Below, piece after piece: positions 51,878 to 60,697 of a stretch of DNA of 64,000 bases; position 1 is the first letter of the stretch; the number at the start of each line of letters is the position of its first letter. The notes beneath the pieces were generated by a model. It was given only the letters and a program-made list of their open reading frames with translations, ran no database searches and was not told the origin of the DNA. This stretch comes from Lichenicola sp964247725. Its GTDB lineage: Bacteria > Pseudomonadota > Alphaproteobacteria > Acetobacterales > Acetobacteraceae. Where the stretch lies: assembly GCA_964247725.1 (NCBI GenBank), contig CAXTVM010000001.1, positions 62,001 through 126,000 on the forward strand, written 5' to 3'. Position numbers and translations under genes: made by a program.

Positions 51878-52040
51878 CACCGATCTCACGAGGCCGCCAA
51901 CCCGGACTGCGGACGGCGCGGCCGGGTTGTTCAGGGCGGCTGCATCCCATAGGCTCCGTCGCACCGCAAGCACGCCCCGGACCCGCGCCCCGGCGCGGCG
52001 CCGGTGAACCAACCCTGAATCTCGGGCGGCCCGCGCCGGC

Positions 52041-52979
52041 ATGGACAGCATCGAACTCAACAAGATCGCCGCCGCCGTGCTCTGCGCCGGCATCGCCCTG
52101 CTCGCCGCCGACCGGGTCGGCGCCGCGCTCACCCTGGTGCGGCCGCCAGCTGAGCCCGCCTTCGCGATCGCCGCCGTCCCCGGCGATGCCCCCGCCGATA
52201 CCCTGGGCGCCGGGCCGGCCGGACCCCAGTTCGCCGCCCTGCTGCGGACCGCCTCGGTCGCGCACGGCGAGGCCTATGCGGCCGCGCAGTGCAGCGCCTG
52301 CCACAGCTTCGCCGCCGACGGCCCCACGATCGTCGGACCCGACCTGCACGGCATCGCCGGCGCCGCCGTCGCCAGCGTGCCGGGCTACGACTACTCCGAC
52401 GCCCTGCACCAGCTCGGCGGACGCTGGACGCCCGAGCGCCTGAACCGATGGCTTCTCCGCCCGGCCAGCTTCGCGCCCGGCACCCGCATGGGCTTCGCCG
52501 GCATTGCCGACCCCGGCACCCGCGCCGACACCGTCGCCTACCTGATCAGCCTGTCCGCTGCCGCGCCGGCGCATCCGACAGCGGCTCAACCCGCCGCGGC
52601 GCCGGCGGCCGCGGGTTCGGCTGCCGTGATCCCCGCCGCCGCCACCGCCACACCCTCGCCCGAGCAGATCAAGGCCGGCCAGCAGATCGCGTCCGCGCAG
52701 TGCAGCGTCTGCCACTCCTTCGACAAGGGCGGCGACGCCATGATCGGTCCCAACCTCTACGGCGTGGTCGGCCGCCAGATCGCCGGCGACGCCTCCTACA
52801 GCTACTCGGCCGCGCTGTCGGCGCATCAAGGCCCCTGGACCGAGGCCGCCCTCGACGCCTGGCTGCTCAAGCCGCGCGCCTACGCGCCCGGCACCAAGAT
52901 GGCCTATCCCGGCCTGGCCAGCGATGCCGACCGCACCGCCGTCATCGCCTACCTGCGCTCGCTGTCGGACGCCCGCTGA
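52041..52979 (+). CDS. Membrane-anchored di-heme cytochrome c (tandem class I domains)
   Basis: A 312-aa protein. The uncleaved N-terminal anchor (IELNKIAAAVLCAGIALLAA) is like CycM-type cytochromes. Two class I domains follow: CSACH at 84-88 with axial Met150 in APGTRMGFAG, and CSVCH at 221-225 with the matching Met in APGTKMAYPG. An Ala/Pro linker (about 172-206) joins them. The domains are similar to each other, indicating internal duplication. Likely shuttles electrons between periplasmic complexes such as bc1 and an oxidase. Confidence 0.93.
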   Translation: MDSIELNKIAAAVLCAGIALLAADRVGAALTLVRPPAEPAFAIAAVPGDAPADTLGAGPAGPQFAALLRTASVAHGEAYAAAQCSACHSFAADGPTIVGPDLHGIAGAAVASVPGYDYSDALHQLGGRWTPERLNRWLLRPASFAPGTRMGFAGIADPGTRADTVAYLISLSAAAPAHPTAAQPAAAPAAAGSAAVIPAAATATPSPEQIKAGQQIASAQCSVCHSFDKGGDAMIGPNLYGVVGRQIAGDASYSYSAALSAHQGPWTEAALDAWLLKPRAYAPGTKMAYPGLASDADRTAVIAYLRSLSDAR

Positions 52980-52981
52980 GC

Positions 52982-53848
52982 GTGCCCGACTCCGCTCGGC
53001 TGCCTGATCAGCTGCCTGCTCGCCTGCTCGACGCGGCGATCGCCGCCGCCGACCTTGCCGGCCGCCTGATCCGGCCGCATTTCCGCACCGGCCTGGCGGC
53101 CGACACCAAACGCGACGACAGCCCGGTCACCATCGCCGACCGCGACGCAGAGCGGGCGATGCGCGCGCTGCTGTCCGAGCGCATCCCGGAGGCCGGCATC
53201 CTCGGCGAGGAGGGCGGGCTCGACCGCCCGGACGCCCGGCTGCGCTGGGTGCTCGACCCGATCGACGGCACCCGCGCCTTCCTCACCGGCCGTCCCAGCT
53301 TCGGCGTGCTGATCGCCCTGCTCGATGACGGCGTCCCGGTGCTGGGCCTGATCGAACAGCCGGTGACGGGCGAGCGCTGGATCGGCGTGGCCGGCCGGCC
53401 GACCCGCTTCACTGGCCCGCTCGGCGGCACCGCCGGCACGCGGCGCTGCGCCGCACTGGGCCTGGCCGAGCTGTCCTGCACCACCCCCGCCATGCTGGAC
53501 GACGCCACCCGCCCTGGCCACCAGCGCCTGCAGGCCGCGGTGCGCCGCACCTCCTGGGGCGGCGACTGCTACGGCTACGGCCTGCTGGCGCTGGGCCAGA
53601 TCGACGTGATCGCCGAGCGCGACATGAAGGTGTGGGACTGGGCGGCGCTGGTCCCGGTGGTGGAGGGCGCCGGCGGCCGCATCACCGACTGGACCGGCCG
53701 GCCGCTGCGAGCCGACGGCGACGGTAGCGTGCTGGCGCTAGGCGATCCAAGCCTGGCCGCCGCCGCCACGGCGCTGCTTCAGGAAGGCCGGGGCTCTGCC
53801 CTGGACCCGCCAAGGGCCGGCGGCCCTTGGAACCCGATTCGTCTATAG
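52982..53848 (+). CDS. hisN: Inositol-monophosphatase-family histidinol-phosphatase
   Basis: 288 aa from GTG 52982, two bases after the cytochrome stop. Metal-binding residues are in ILGEEGGLD, WVLDPIDGTRAFLTGRPSFG and WDWAALVPVVEGAGGRITDW. The TRAFLTG and CYGYGLLALGQIDV features favour histidinol-phosphatase over inositol phosphatase. The last 22 codons and the stop lie inside repeat copy E (53781 onward), so the tail EGRGSALDPPRAGGPWNPIR is repeat-derived. Confidence 0.88.
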   Translation: MPDSARLPDQLPARLLDAAIAAADLAGRLIRPHFRTGLAADTKRDDSPVTIADRDAERAMRALLSERIPEAGILGEEGGLDRPDARLRWVLDPIDGTRAFLTGRPSFGVLIALLDDGVPVLGLIEQPVTGERWIGVAGRPTRFTGPLGGTAGTRRCAALGLAELSCTTPAMLDDATRPGHQRLQAAVRRTSWGGDCYGYGLLALGQIDVIAERDMKVWDWAALVPVVEGAGGRITDWTGRPLRADGDGSVLALGDPSLAAAATALLQEGRGSALDPPRAGGPWNPIRL

Positions 53849-53926
53849 GGATATACCCTTAACAAATCGGGGCCTGGGGCCCGCGGCCCCAGTGGGGTCC
53901 AGGGGCAAAGCCCCTGGCCTTCTCCC
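53781..53926. repeat. Palindromic intergenic repeat, copy E (146 bp), overlapping hisN 3' end
   Basis: The left arm GGGGCTCTGCCCTGG is translated as the end of the hisN-like gene. The centre is short (GATTCGTCTATAGGGATATACCC), lacking most of the oriented core. The right arm (CTGGGGCCCGCGGCCCCAG, CCAGGGGCAAAGCCCCTGGCC) is intact. It ends 28 bp before the serA start. Confidence 0.9.
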
Positions 53927-53954
53927 TAGACGCGCCAAGCGAGCACAGCACCCG

Positions 53955-55199
53955 ATGGCCAGCCAGCTCTCCCTGTCCAAGGACCGCATCCGCATCCTGC
54001 TGCTGGAGGGCGTCCACGACAGCGCCGTCGCCGCCTTCGCCGCCAGCGGGTACGACACCGTCACCCGCCTTCGCGGCGCCCTGGAGGGGCCGACGCTGGC
54101 GCAGGCGCTGGAGGGCGTGCACATCGTTGGCATCCGCTCGCGCACCCAGCTCGACGCCGACATCGTCGCCGGCGCCGACAAGCTGATCGCCATCGGCTGC
54201 TTCTGCATCGGCACCAACCAGGTGGCGCTCGACGCCGCCGCCATCCGCGGCGTGCCGGTGTTCAACGCGCCCTACAGCAACACCCGCAGCGTCGCCGAGC
54301 TGGTGATCGGCGAGATCGTCATGCTGCTGCGCCGGATCTTCCCACGGTCGATCGCGGCCCATGCCGGCGGCTGGGACAAGTCGGCCGCCGACAGCTGGGA
54401 GGTGCGCGGCAAGACGCTCGGCATCGTCGGCTACGGCAGCATCGGCAGCCAGCTCTCGGTGCTGGCGGAGGCGCTGGGCATGCGCGTGATCTACCACGAC
54501 GTCGCCGACAAGCTCGGCCACGGCAACGCGGTCGCCGCACCATCCCTACAGGCGCTGCTGGCGAGCAGCGACGTCGTCAGCCTGCACGTGCCGCAGACCG
54601 ACGAGACCGACCTGCTGATCGGCGAGGCCGAGCTCAGCGCCATGAAGCCCGGCAGCTTCCTGCTCAACAACGCGCGCGGCAACGTCGTTGACCTGGACGC
54701 GCTGGCCCGCGCCCTCGACTCCCGCCACCTGCTGGGGGCGGCGATCGACGTGTTCCCGGTCGAGCCCGGCAGCAACCGGCAGCCGTTCGAGAGCCCGCTT
54801 CAGGGCCGCGACAACGTCATCCTGACCCCGCATATCGGCGGCTCCACCGCCGAGGCGCAGGAGCGGATCGGCGTCGAGGTCGCCCGCAAGCTGATCGAGT
54901 ACAGCGACGTCGGCGCGACGCTGGGGGCGGTCAACTTCCCGCAGGTGCAGCTGCCGCCGCGCCCGCGCGGCACCCGCTTCATGCACGCGCACCGCAACGC
55001 GCCCGGCATCCTGCGCCGCATCAACGAGATCTTCTCGGAAGCCGGCGCCAACATCGCCGCCCAGTTCCTGCAGACCGACGGCGAGGTCGGCTACGTCGTG
55101 GTCGAGGCCGAGACCGACCGCGGCGAGGACGCCGCGATCCTGGCACGGCTGCGCGCCCTGGAGGGCACCATCAGGACCCGCCTGCTGTATCAGCGCTAG
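53955..55199 (+). CDS. serA: D-3-phosphoglycerate dehydrogenase SerA
   Basis: First enzyme of serine synthesis. 414 aa from ATG 53955, the E. coli-type length. It has GIRSRTQLDADIVAGADKLI, NAD-binding LGIVGYGSIGSQL, catalytic Arg in LLNNARGNVVDLDAL, Glu in FPVEP and His in ILTPHIGGSTAEAQERIG. The C-terminal ACT domain (APGILRRINEIFSEAGANIA) suggests serine feedback control. In-frame codons upstream of 53955 belong to the repeat. Confidence 0.96.
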   Translation: MASQLSLSKDRIRILLLEGVHDSAVAAFAASGYDTVTRLRGALEGPTLAQALEGVHIVGIRSRTQLDADIVAGADKLIAIGCFCIGTNQVALDAAAIRGVPVFNAPYSNTRSVAELVIGEIVMLLRRIFPRSIAAHAGGWDKSAADSWEVRGKTLGIVGYGSIGSQLSVLAEALGMRVIYHDVADKLGHGNAVAAPSLQALLASSDVVSLHVPQTDETDLLIGEAELSAMKPGSFLLNNARGNVVDLDALARALDSRHLLGAAIDVFPVEPGSNRQPFESPLQGRDNVILTPHIGGSTAEAQERIGVEVARKLIEYSDVGATLGAVNFPQVQLPPRPRGTRFMHAHRNAPGILRRINEIFSEAGANIAAQFLQTDGEVGYVVVEAETDRGEDAAILARLRALEGTIRTRLLYQR

Positions 55200-55561
55200 G
55201 CGCTGCCCACGGCGTTACAGCGGATCGGCGGCGACCAGCACCACTGAGACGAAGCATGGCTCGGCTCCGCTCCGCGCCGCGCACGCTCCAGCTGTACACG
55301 GCGCCGCACTGGATGAAGGCGTCGCCTGAACCTTGATCACGGCAAGAACTTGCCGTGAACAGGCCTTGTGATGAGATCGTTTAAAAAAACGATTCTAAGG
55401 TAGTAGCCGAAACATTCGCCTGATCGAGGCCTTCGATCCGGGCGAAGCTGGCCAGGGCGGCACCTGCGCGGTGTTAGCCTTCACCTGGACGATTGCCCGT
55501 CAACCATCCCTTAAGTCCCCGTCCCGCACACTCCGGCAGGCAAAAAGCGCCGGAGCCCCGC
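55200..55561. other. serA-comM intergenic region
   Basis: 362 bp without a supported gene. It contains a perfect 22-bp dyad at 55337-55358 and an A-rich dyad at 55376-55393. The leader just before comM has the usual promoter-sized space. The sequence is less GC-rich than its neighbours around 55360-55400. Confidence 0.5.
55337..55358. terminator. Perfect dyad after serA (possible terminator or operator)
   Basis: TCACGGCAAG-AA-CTTGCCGTGA is an exact 10-bp inverted repeat 138 bp after the serA stop. 18 bp further is ATCGTTT-AAAA-AAACGAT (55376-55393). No U-tract follows the first arm, so the terminator reading is uncertain; a protein-binding site is equally possible. Confidence 0.4.
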
Positions 55562-57058
55562 ATGACCATCGCCCGCGTCCAGAGCTTCGCCTTCTCCGGC
55601 ATCGACGCGGTGCCGGTCGAGATCCAGGTGCAGATCTCAAGCGGCCTGCCCGCCTTCCTGATCGTCGGGCTGGCCGACAAGGCGGTCGGCGAGGCGCGCG
55701 AGCGGGTCCGCGCCGCACTGACCGCGATGGGCCTGGCGCTGCCGCCCAAGCGCGTGCTGATCAACCTGGCCCCGGCCGACCTGCAGAAGGAGGGCAGCCA
55801 CTTCGACCTCGGCATCGCGCTGGCCGTGCTGGCGGCGATGGACGTGCTGCCGCGCGACGAGCTCGCCGGCTACGCCGCCCTCGGCGAGCTGTCGCTCGAT
55901 GGCGGCGTCAACCCGGTCACCGGCGTGCTGCCGGCCGCCCTGGGTGCCTCGGCCCGCGAGCTCGGCCTGATCTGCGCCCAGAGCCAGGGCGGCGAGGCCG
56001 CCTGGGCGGGACGGATCGAGGTGCTGGCCACGCCCGACCTGCTGTCCCTGGTCAACCATTTTCGCGGCGTCCAGGTGCTCAGTCCGCCGACGCCGCCGGG
56101 GGTCGCGGAGTCGGCACGCGTCTCCGACCTCGCCGACGTCAAGGGCATGGAGACTGCCAAGCGGGCGCTCGAGATCACCGCCGCCGGCGGCCACAGCATG
56201 ATGCTGATCGGGCCGCCCGGCGCCGGCAAGTCGATGCTGGCCGCCCGGTTGCCCGGGCTGCTGCCCGACCTGTCGGCCAGCGAGGCGCTGGAAGTCAGCA
56301 CCATCCACAGCATCGCCGGGCTACTGACGGACGGCAAGATGGTGAAGCGGCCGCCGTTCCGCGAGCCGCACCACTCCGCCAGCCAGGCGGCCATCGTCGG
56401 CGGCGGTCCCCGCGCCAAGCCGGGTGAGGTCAGCCTGGCGCATCGCGGCGTGCTGTTCCTGGACGAGATGCCGGAGCTGCCGCGCCAGTCGCTGGAGGCG
56501 CTGCGGGCGCCCATCGAGACCGGCCGCACCACCGTGGCCCGCGCCGCCGGCCATTTCACCTATCCGGCGCGCTTCCAGCTGGTCGCGGCGATGAACCCGT
56601 GCCGTTGCGGCCATCTCGGCGATCCCGGTCGCGAATGCCGCCGTGCGCCCCGCTGCGGCGAGGAGTACATGGCCAAGATCAGCGGGCCGATGCTCGACCG
56701 CATCGACCTCACCGTCGAGGTGCGCCCAGTCGCCGCCACCGAGATCGCCCGCGCCCCGGCGGGCGAGTCCAGCTGCGACGTCGCCGCCCGTGTCGCCTAC
56801 TCGCGCGCCCGGCAGCACCGGCGCCAGGACGGGCTCTGCAATGCCCAGACCAGCCCGGAGCACTTCCCGCTGAGCGAGGCCGCGCGCAGCCTTGGCGAGC
56901 AGGCTGCCGAGCGGCTGCAGCTGTCCGCGCGCGGCTTCACCCGGCTGCTGCGGGTGTCGCGCACCATCGCCGACCTCGAGGACGCCGAGGAGGTGCAGCG
57001 CCCGCACGTCGCCGAAGCGCTGGGCTACCGCCGCCGCGACCCGGTCCGCACCGGCTGA
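55562..57058 (+). CDS. comM: ComM/YifB-family Mg-chelatase-like AAA+ ATPase
   Basis: ComM is a helicase promoting branch migration during natural transformation. 498 aa from ATG 55562 (MTIARVQSFAFSGIDAVPVE). The N-terminal Lon-like domain includes FLIVGLADKAVGEARERVRA. The ATPase has Walker A LIGPPGAGKSMLAARLPGLL, Walker B GVLFLDEMPELPRQSLEALR, a Cys-rich segment (AAMNPCRCGHLGDPGRECRR) and the C-terminal MG-chelatase region. In non-competent bacteria the role is less clear. Confidence 0.94.
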   Translation: MTIARVQSFAFSGIDAVPVEIQVQISSGLPAFLIVGLADKAVGEARERVRAALTAMGLALPPKRVLINLAPADLQKEGSHFDLGIALAVLAAMDVLPRDELAGYAALGELSLDGGVNPVTGVLPAALGASARELGLICAQSQGGEAAWAGRIEVLATPDLLSLVNHFRGVQVLSPPTPPGVAESARVSDLADVKGMETAKRALEITAAGGHSMMLIGPPGAGKSMLAARLPGLLPDLSASEALEVSTIHSIAGLLTDGKMVKRPPFREPHHSASQAAIVGGGPRAKPGEVSLAHRGVLFLDEMPELPRQSLEALRAPIETGRTTVARAAGHFTYPARFQLVAAMNPCRCGHLGDPGRECRRAPRCGEEYMAKISGPMLDRIDLTVEVRPVAATEIARAPAGESSCDVAARVAYSRARQHRRQDGLCNAQTSPEHFPLSEAARSLGEQAAERLQLSARGFTRLLRVSRTIADLEDAEEVQRPHVAEALGYRRRDPVRTG

Positions 57059-57134
57059 CGCGGGAGGCCGGGTCACATCCTGGTGACCTCGGGTAATACC
57101 CGGAACAAAACAGGCACGGGATCGTTTCGGTTAT

Positions 57135-57383
57135 ATGAGCACAAACCCGAAGACCGACGTGAAATCCGACCCGTCCGCCGAGCAGGATCTGCCGTCGAAC
57201 ACGGTCAAGGATCCCGACCATTGGACCACCGGCGAGGAGACCATGACTGGGGCGCAGGCCTCCTACCTGAAGACCCTGTCGGAAGAGGCCGGCGAGCCGT
57301 TCGACGACACCCTGACCAAGGCCGAGGCCTCGAAGCGGATCGATGCCCTGCAGTCCTCCACCGGTCGCGGCAAGAACCACTAG
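57135..57383 (+). CDS. DUF3072 protein
   Basis: An 82-aa protein with a polar N-terminus and the DUF3072 core MTGAQASYLKTLSEEAGEPF then DDTLTKAEASKRIDALQ, which forms a short helical unit. It is common in Proteobacteria and Actinobacteria, with function unknown. It lies 76 bp after comM and converges on metC. Confidence 0.88.
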   Translation: MSTNPKTDVKSDPSAEQDLPSNTVKDPDHWTTGEETMTGAQASYLKTLSEEAGEPFDDTLTKAEASKRIDALQSSTGRGKNH

Positions 57384-57408
57384 CCGGGCGCCGTCGGCCT
57401 CGGGGAGG

Positions 57409-58635
57409 CTACGCCGAGGCTGCCCGCAGCACGGCCAGGCCGCCCTCGAGGTCGGCGATCAGCTCCTCCGGGCTTTCGAGCCCGATATGCAGCCGAAGTG
57501 CCGGTCCACCGTCAGGGCGCCCCCCCGGACGGTGGGCCGTGCGGCTGGCGATGCCGGTGGTGGGCAGGGCCAGGCTCTCGTAGCCGCCCCACGACGCGCC
57601 GAGCCCGAATACGCCCAGTGCCGCGACCATATCCTCCACTGCGGCGGCGGTGAATGTCGACTCGAACTCCACCCCGAACAGGCTGCTGGCGCCGGCGAAG
57701 TCGCGGGCCCAGAAGGCGTGGCCCGGGCACTCCGGCAGGGCCGGGTGCAGCACCCGCGCCACCTCGGGCCGGTCCTGCAGCCAGCGGGCGACGATCAGTG
57801 CCGACCGCGACTGCCGCTCCAGCCGCACGCCCATGGTGCGCAGGCCGCGCAACGTCAGCCAGCACTCGTCCGGGCTCGCATACTGCCCGATCTGCACGAC
57901 GGCATCGCGCACCACCACCCAATCCGCCTGGTCGACCACGGTGATGGCACCCAGCACCGAGTCCGCATGGCCGGACGGGTACTTGGTCAGCGCCTGGATC
58001 GACACGTCGACGCCGTGCTCGAACGGCTGGAACACGTGGATGCCCCAGGTGTTGTCCAGCATCAGCTTGGCGCCGTGCTCGTGCGCCAGCTGCGCCAGCA
58101 TGCGCACGTCCTGCACCTCGAAGCTGTGGCTGCCGGGACTCTCCGCGAACAGCACCTGCGTGGTCGGCCGCATCAGTCCCCGCAGCTCGGCCCGCTCCGC
58201 CAGCGGCTCGTAATAGGTCGTCTCGACGCCGAGCCGGCGCAGCATGGTGTCGCAGAACCGCCTGGTCGGGCCGTAGACGCTGTCGGGCATCAGGCAGTGG
58301 CCGCCGGCGCCGAGGAACGCCAGCAGCGGCGTCGTGCAGGCCGCCAGGCCGGACGACACCACCTGCGTATGCCGGCCGCCCTCGATCGCCGCGATCGCCT
58401 CCTCCAGCATCGCCTGCGTCGGGCCGCCCATCGCCCCGTAGATCAGCGCGTGCTCGTAGCGCTGCGCCGAGCGCGCGCGCATCGCCTCCATGCTTTCGTA
58501 GAGCACGGTCGAGCCGCGCGCGACCGGCGCGTTGACGAAGCCCGGCTCCGCGTCGGCCGGACGGCCGAGCCGGACCAGCTTGGCGCTCAAGCCCGACCAG
58601 CCGTCGCCCGACACCGGCCGCTCGTCCGCGATCAT
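57409..58635 (-). CDS. metC: Cystathionine beta-lyase
   Basis: PLP enzyme splitting cystathionine to homocysteine, pyruvate and ammonia. 408 aa from ATG 58635 (MIADERPVSGDGWSGLSAKL), which overlaps the sseA stop by ATGA. It has YGAMGGPTQAMLEEAIAAIE, the Tyr of SVYGPTRRF, Asp in LMLDNTWG, PLP-Lys in SIQALTKYPSGHADSVLGAI and SLFGVEFES. The pairing with sseA suggests joint cysteine/sulfur metabolism. Confidence 0.93.
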   Translation of the reverse strand: MIADERPVSGDGWSGLSAKLVRLGRPADAEPGFVNAPVARGSTVLYESMEAMRARSAQRYEHALIYGAMGGPTQAMLEEAIAAIEGGRHTQVVSSGLAACTTPLLAFLGAGGHCLMPDSVYGPTRRFCDTMLRRLGVETTYYEPLAERAELRGLMRPTTQVLFAESPGSHSFEVQDVRMLAQLAHEHGAKLMLDNTWGIHVFQPFEHGVDVSIQALTKYPSGHADSVLGAITVVDQADWVVVRDAVVQIGQYASPDECWLTLRGLRTMGVRLERQSRSALIVARWLQDRPEVARVLHPALPECPGHAFWARDFAGASSLFGVEFESTFTAAAVEDMVAALGVFGLGASWGGYESLALPTTGIASRTAHRPGGRPDGGPALRLHIGLESPEELIADLEGGLAVLRAASA

Positions 58636-59537
58636 CGGGCCGCTCCGCCGACCGGCTCCACGGCGCGCGGCAGGCCGGACTGCGCCCATTCGGTCCAGGA
58701 CCCGTCATAGAGCGCGCCGGGATCCTCGCCACAGGCGGCAAGGCCCAGCGACAGCACCGCGGCGGTGAGCCCGGAGCCGCAACTGGTCACCACCCGGTCG
58801 CCCGGCGCCACCCCCGCCGCGGCGAAGCGCGCGCGCAGCTCGGCCGCCGGCCGGAACCCGATGCCGTCCGCCAGCAGCTCCGCGAATGGCAGGTTCACCG
58901 CCCCGGGGATGTGGCCGCCCGGCAGGCCGGGGCGCGGCTCCGGCACCGTGCCCTCGAACCGCCCGCGCCCGCGCGCGTCGAGCAGCCGCGTCCGGCCGGC
59001 ATCGCCGGCCACGATGGCGTCCGACAGCGCCGCCACGTCGCCGAGCCCCGCCAGCCGCGCCATCCGCGGCATCGGCACGAACCGCGCCGCCGCCGCGGGT
59101 CCGGCCGCCGCACCAACCTCCAGCGACAGGCCCTCGGCGCGCCATCGCGGCAGCCCGCCATCCAGCACCCGCACCCGGTCGTGCCCGAACAGCCCGAGCA
59201 GCCACCAGGCGCGGGCGGCGGAGGCCACGCCGGTCTGGTCGTAGACCACGACGTCGGTGTCGTTGCCGACTCCCAGCGCTTCGATCAGCCGGGCGAACCG
59301 CCCCTGGCTCGGCACCATGTGCGGCAACGCGGTGTCGGGGTCGGAGAACGCCTCGATGGAGAAGCGGCGGGCGCCGGGAACGTGCCCGTCGTGGAACGCC
59401 GTGTCCGGATCGAAACGCTCGCCAGGCAGCGTCGTGGTGGCGTCCAGGATCACCGGCGAGATCGCCCGGCCTTCGGCGCCATCGGGCATGCGGTCAAGCA
59501 AGGCGGCCAGCTCGACCGAGGAAATCAGCGGGCTCAT
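58632..59537 (-). CDS. sseA: 3-mercaptopyruvate sulfurtransferase
   Basis: Two-domain rhodanese moving sulfur from 3-mercaptopyruvate to thiols or cyanide. 301 aa from ATG 59537, with AAGGAG seven bases upstream; a GTG six bases earlier is less likely. The inactive N-terminal domain includes GHVPGARRFSIEAFSDPDTA. The C-terminal domain has the active site VVTSCGSGLTAAVLSLGL, where CGSG-x-T matches mercaptopyruvate enzymes. First gene of an sseA-metC operon. Confidence 0.93.
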   Translation of the reverse strand: MSPLISSVELAALLDRMPDGAEGRAISPVILDATTTLPGERFDPDTAFHDGHVPGARRFSIEAFSDPDTALPHMVPSQGRFARLIEALGVGNDTDVVVYDQTGVASAARAWWLLGLFGHDRVRVLDGGLPRWRAEGLSLEVGAAAGPAAAARFVPMPRMARLAGLGDVAALSDAIVAGDAGRTRLLDARGRGRFEGTVPEPRPGLPGGHIPGAVNLPFAELLADGIGFRPAAELRARFAAAGVAPGDRVVTSCGSGLTAAVLSLGLAACGEDPGALYDGSWTEWAQSGLPRAVEPVGGAAR

Positions 59538-59588
59538 CGGCACTCCTTCGGGACCGGCGACGCGGCCGGCCCCGGGGGTCAGTCTAGA

Positions 59589-60470
59589 TCACTGGATCCG
59601 GTGCGCCGCAAGCAGCGACCGTACCCGGTGCGCGGCCGCGGTTCCCTTGATCGAGTCCCGCCACATCCCCTCGGCCACGCGCTGGTGAGTCGACACCGCC
59701 TCCGGGGCCCCGGTGATCAGGGCGACGCCGGTCGACGGGCTGCAGCCGGCATCGCTGCGGAACGGATTGATCGCCAGCGTGGCGCGCTCGCGCTGGCGCA
59801 GCAGCAGGCAGTTGGTGGTCGGCTCGCTACCGGGCAGCATGCTGAACTGCAGCCCCATCGGTTCGGTCTCGAGCACGCCGGCGATTGCCTCGACCTCGAC
59901 CGCCGCCACCTCGCGGCAGCGGCGGCGCAGGTCGTCGCTGACCGGCAGTCCGCCGCAAACGCCCTCGCTGAGCAGGTGCTGCAGCGCCTGCTCGGACAGG
60001 ATGGCGATGATCCCCGGCCGGCGCGCCTGGTAGACGCGCTTGCGCGTCGACAGGATCCCCAGCACCTGCTCGGCCATCGCCCGCGCCGCGGCGGCGTCGT
60101 CGCCCGCCTCGTCGGCAACCTCGAACAGGCTTTGCGTCAGCACCGCGTCGTAGCCGTCCGAAGTGGTCAGGTAGCACAGCGGGGCACCCAGCTGCAGGAT
60201 CTGGTCGGCGCCCTCCTCGATCTGGCGCAGACGCTCGAAGAACCCGATGGTGCGGCTGTAGTACTCGACGCCGATGCCGAGCAGCGACAGCGGCGAGATC
60301 TTGAGCAGCTCCGCCAGCCTCTGCACGGTGTCCAGCTTGATCACCTCGCCCTTCTCGTAGCGGTAGAGCGCGGCGCGGGAGACGCCGAGACGGGCCGCGA
60401 TCTCCTCAGCCCGCATCCCTGATTCGAGGCGGTAGGCACGCAATTGCTGACCTATTTCACTGAGACGCAT
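59589..60470 (-). CDS. XRE-family transcriptional regulator with a long sensor-like C-domain
   Basis: 293 aa from ATG 60470 (AGGA six bases upstream). The helix-turn-helix at 1-60 reads GMRAEEIAARLGVSRAALYR then YEKGEVIKLDTVQRLAELL. The remaining 230 residues form one domain of unknown ligand (FFERLRQIEEGADQILQLGA; RRPGIIAILSEQALQHLLSE; TNCLLLRQRERATLAINPFR). An AT-rich dyad region upstream suggests self-regulation. It is upstream of, and divergent from, the AI-2E permease gene; sseA lies 51 bp downstream. Confidence 0.88.
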   Translation of the reverse strand: MRLSEIGQQLRAYRLESGMRAEEIAARLGVSRAALYRYEKGEVIKLDTVQRLAELLKISPLSLLGIGVEYYSRTIGFFERLRQIEEGADQILQLGAPLCYLTTSDGYDAVLTQSLFEVADEAGDDAAAARAMAEQVLGILSTRKRVYQARRPGIIAILSEQALQHLLSEGVCGGLPVSDDLRRRCREVAAVEVEAIAGVLETEPMGLQFSMLPGSEPTTNCLLLRQRERATLAINPFRSDAGCSPSTGVALITGAPEAVSTHQRVAEGMWRDSIKGTAAAHRVRSLLAAHRIQ

Positions 60471-60497
60471 GACGATCCTGCCTGGCACGGACGTGCA

Positions 60498-60534
60498 TCG
60501 TTAACCACCCGATGGATTAACATAAAACTAACGA
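60498..60534. promoter_or_regulatory. AT-rich candidate operator upstream of the XRE regulator
   Basis: TCGTTA (60498-60503) and TAACGA (60529-60534) form an inverted repeat. Within it lie two TTAAC words. This AT-rich island in the 227-bp gap between the XRE gene and the permease is well placed for control of either gene. Confidence 0.35.
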
Positions 60535-60697
60535 TATGCCGTCCCAACCAACCTGACCATGACGAACTGATCGTCGGACGATACAAGGTCGGATTGATGT
60601 GGCACGCGCCACATGGGGAGAGCCGTCACCACGCGCCGCGCCGGGATCCGGAACATGCAGATCCGATCCAAATAATGACATATGACGGTTTGCCGGA

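Noticed and set aside
57343..58710. Long plus-strand frame across metC
   Set aside because: It runs antisense to metC, whose PLP-lysine and active-site motifs are complete. The antisense product has no recognisable fold.
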